A DNA stretch of 31,883 bases from JBDRAU01 sp043823315. Lineage in GTDB: Bacteria; Patescibacteriota; UBA1384; DTJR01. The position numbers were made by a program, and so were the translations under genes. How positions within the stretch are numbered: the first letter of the stretch is position 1; the number at the start of each line of letters is the position of its first letter. Where the stretch lies: contig JBDRAU010000038.1 in NCBI GenBank assembly GCA_043823315.1, positions 1-31,883 of the forward strand. Direction: 5' to 3'. Below the pieces are notes generated by a model that was given only the letters and a program-made list of their open reading frames with translations, did no database searches and was not told the DNA's origin. This document shows positions 30,942-31,883 of this stretch, in pieces.

Positions 30942-31579
30942 CTAATTCCCCTCCTTCCACTTCGGGTGCTGGAGAAGTGTCTGGACGGCGTAGACCAGCT
31001 CCAGCGGGATCTCACAATCTCGAATTCGTCGAGGTCATCGAGTGATGAGAACCCGATACCGAGCATATCCGAGAGTACCTGCAGATATGCACCGGTTTCC
31101 GGGCACTCCAGACCAGCTCGCTTGAGCAGCCTGATTCTCCCGTCACGCGAGAGAGGTCCGAGCTGAAGACCTTCAACGGGAACCCCTGGACAAATCGCTC
31201 TGATCATCAGCGGCAGAAGTCGCTCATGAAACTCGAGGACCATCTGGTCCGAGAGTGCGTCGATCCGTTGCCGCTCCCCATGAACCGCCTGATAGTCACC
31301 GGGCTCGGCACGGGCCAGCCGAACCATTGAAAGGAACTGCGGATCTTCGCCGAGAGTGTAGCCCCATACGTCGTTCTGAAGAGCGTTGTTAGCAAATCTC
31401 TTCAGCTCGACAAAAGCGTCTAGCTTCCTTCCAGTTGGTCCGTCTTCGAACACAACCATCAGGTGTGGAAACCGGAGCGGTTCCTGAAGCAGATCCTCTC
31501 CAACCCGCCTGATCTGCAGGATCATGTCGCGCAGAAGAGCCGCTTCAGGTCGAACTTGACTTGCAACTAGCTCGTACAT
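30938..31579 (-). CDS. Cassette F protein 2, function unknown, with a probable frameshift near its end
   Basis: 213 residues from ATG 31579, chosen over the upstream GTG because AAGGAGG lies 8 nt before it. Mostly helical (AALLRDMILQIRRVGEDLLQ, QMVLEFHERLLPLMIRAICP) with one beta stretch (FPHLMVVFEDG). The final 27 residues (from RSRWSWSTPSRHF) are Ser/Arg-rich and unlike the rest; the -1 frame from about 31013 reads EIPLELVYAVQTLLQHPKWK and stops at 30942-30944, just before the next ATG, with a much more natural composition. A one-base deletion, an assembly error or programmed slippage would explain this. No family recognised. Confidence 0.7.
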   Translation of the reverse strand: MYELVASQVRPEAALLRDMILQIRRVGEDLLQEPLRFPHLMVVFEDGPTGRKLDAFVELKRFANNALQNDVWGYTLGEDPQFLSMVRLARAEPGDYQAVHGERQRIDALSDQMVLEFHERLLPLMIRAICPGVPVEGLQLGPLSRDGRIRLLKRAGLECPETGAYLQVLSDMLGIGFSSLDDLDEFEIVRSRWSWSTPSRHFSSTRSGRRGIR

Positions 31580-31659
31580 TTGAGTCCTCCTTGGGGACTT
31601 TTGATTTGTTAAAGCTCGTTGTCTACGGACCGCTCCAGCTGTTGAATGCACCAGAGCAG

Positions 31660-31883
31660 TTATACGACAGCGAGCGGGTCCCGCCTTGCTGCCATGATCT
31701 GATCGCGAAGATCATTCATCTCCGCTTCGAGCTCACTTAGAGCCTGTTGCCATCTCCCATCCTGCCAGACCCAGACAACTAAGATAATGTGCATGTGACC
31801 GGCAGGGTCCACCGGAATAAAGATAACAGGGCCCAGGGCTGGCTGCCCGTTTATCGAGAGCTCCGGTCGGTCTCGTACAAGAA
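31660..31883 (-). CDS. Cassette F protein 1, C-terminal part only, function unknown
   Basis: An open frame of 73 codons reaches the right edge, ending TAA at 31660-31662. It reads RDRPELSINGQPALGPVIFI, then HMHIILVVWVWQDGRWQQAL, and ends in a helix, LSELEAEMNDLRDQIMAARR. Composition and codon use fit the neighbouring cassette genes, and the next gene starts 80 nt downstream on the same strand. The start lies outside the window. Function unknown. Confidence 0.6.
   Translation of the reverse strand, partial: LVRDRPELSINGQPALGPVIFIPVDPAGHMHIILVVWVWQDGRWQQALSELEAEMNDLRDQIMAARRDPLAVV

Noticed and set aside
1..31883. tRNA or rRNA genes, and alternative genetic code
   Set aside because: No tRNA or rRNA sequence was recognised on either strand by eye, and genes end normally at TGA, TAA or TAG without in-frame TGA in conserved proteins.

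Overview
The window looks like a chromosomal segment of a reduced-genome bacterium of the Candidate Phyla Radiation (Patescibacteria). The main clues are trimmed versions of universal proteins: a 227-residue PheS without its N-terminal coiled coil, a PheT without the tRNA-binding OB domain, a Mur ligase missing its N-terminal domain, S15 with a Lys/Ala-rich N-terminal extension, and a stand-alone 5'-3' exonuclease in place of full-length PolA. DUF2207, PaaX/Cas2-like and FemAB-family genes also fit. This placement is inferred; there is no rRNA here and I cannot name the phylum. The standard code works (TGA as stop), and TTG starts are common.

Two kinds of DNA alternate. (1) A moderately AT-rich core, almost all on the minus strand: recA (cut by the window edge), a RodZ-like protein, ftsK, a PaaX-like regulator, RNase J, family-4 UDG, pnp, rpsO, a DHH phosphoesterase, lepB, a DUF2207 protein, holA, the exonuclease, pheT, pheS, a four-helix-bundle gene, a murE-like ligase and a FemAB-family gene. 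Only rpsT is on the plus strand. Several core promoters have exact 16-17 bp spacers, and some place the -10 box 6-8 nt before the ATG, predicting leaderless mRNAs. (2) Six GC-richer expression cassettes inserted between core genes: A 4544-5162 (-), B 8204-9613 (+), C 15061-15999 (-), D 17094-18305 (+), E 22908-24050 (+), F 30548 to the right edge (-). Their 13 genes, including one cut by the edge, match no family I recognise. They carry strong Shine-Dalgarno sites and end in strong hairpin terminators; the five with a visible start have near-consensus promoters, each with a 17 bp spacer. B and D contain tandem paralogs. The layout resembles phage 'morons' placed in a chromosome.

The intergenic DNA is full of palindromic repeats of several families. 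Some have entered genes in frame: four insertions in pheT and one in the FemAB gene. Just downstream of RNase J the codons for the conserved C-terminal end are present three times at about 107-nt spacing, differing mostly synonymously, which looks like the trace of repeated integrations into the 3' end of the gene.

Functionally the core covers DNA repair and segregation (RecA, UDG, FtsK), RNA turnover (RNase J, PNPase, DHH phosphoesterase), translation (S15, S20, PheST), replication (HolA, exonuclease) and envelope work (LepB, murE-like, FemAB, RodZ-like). The PaaX-like regulator gene has a perfect 36-bp palindrome around its own -10 box, and a degenerate copy in the same geometry stands upstream of ftsK.
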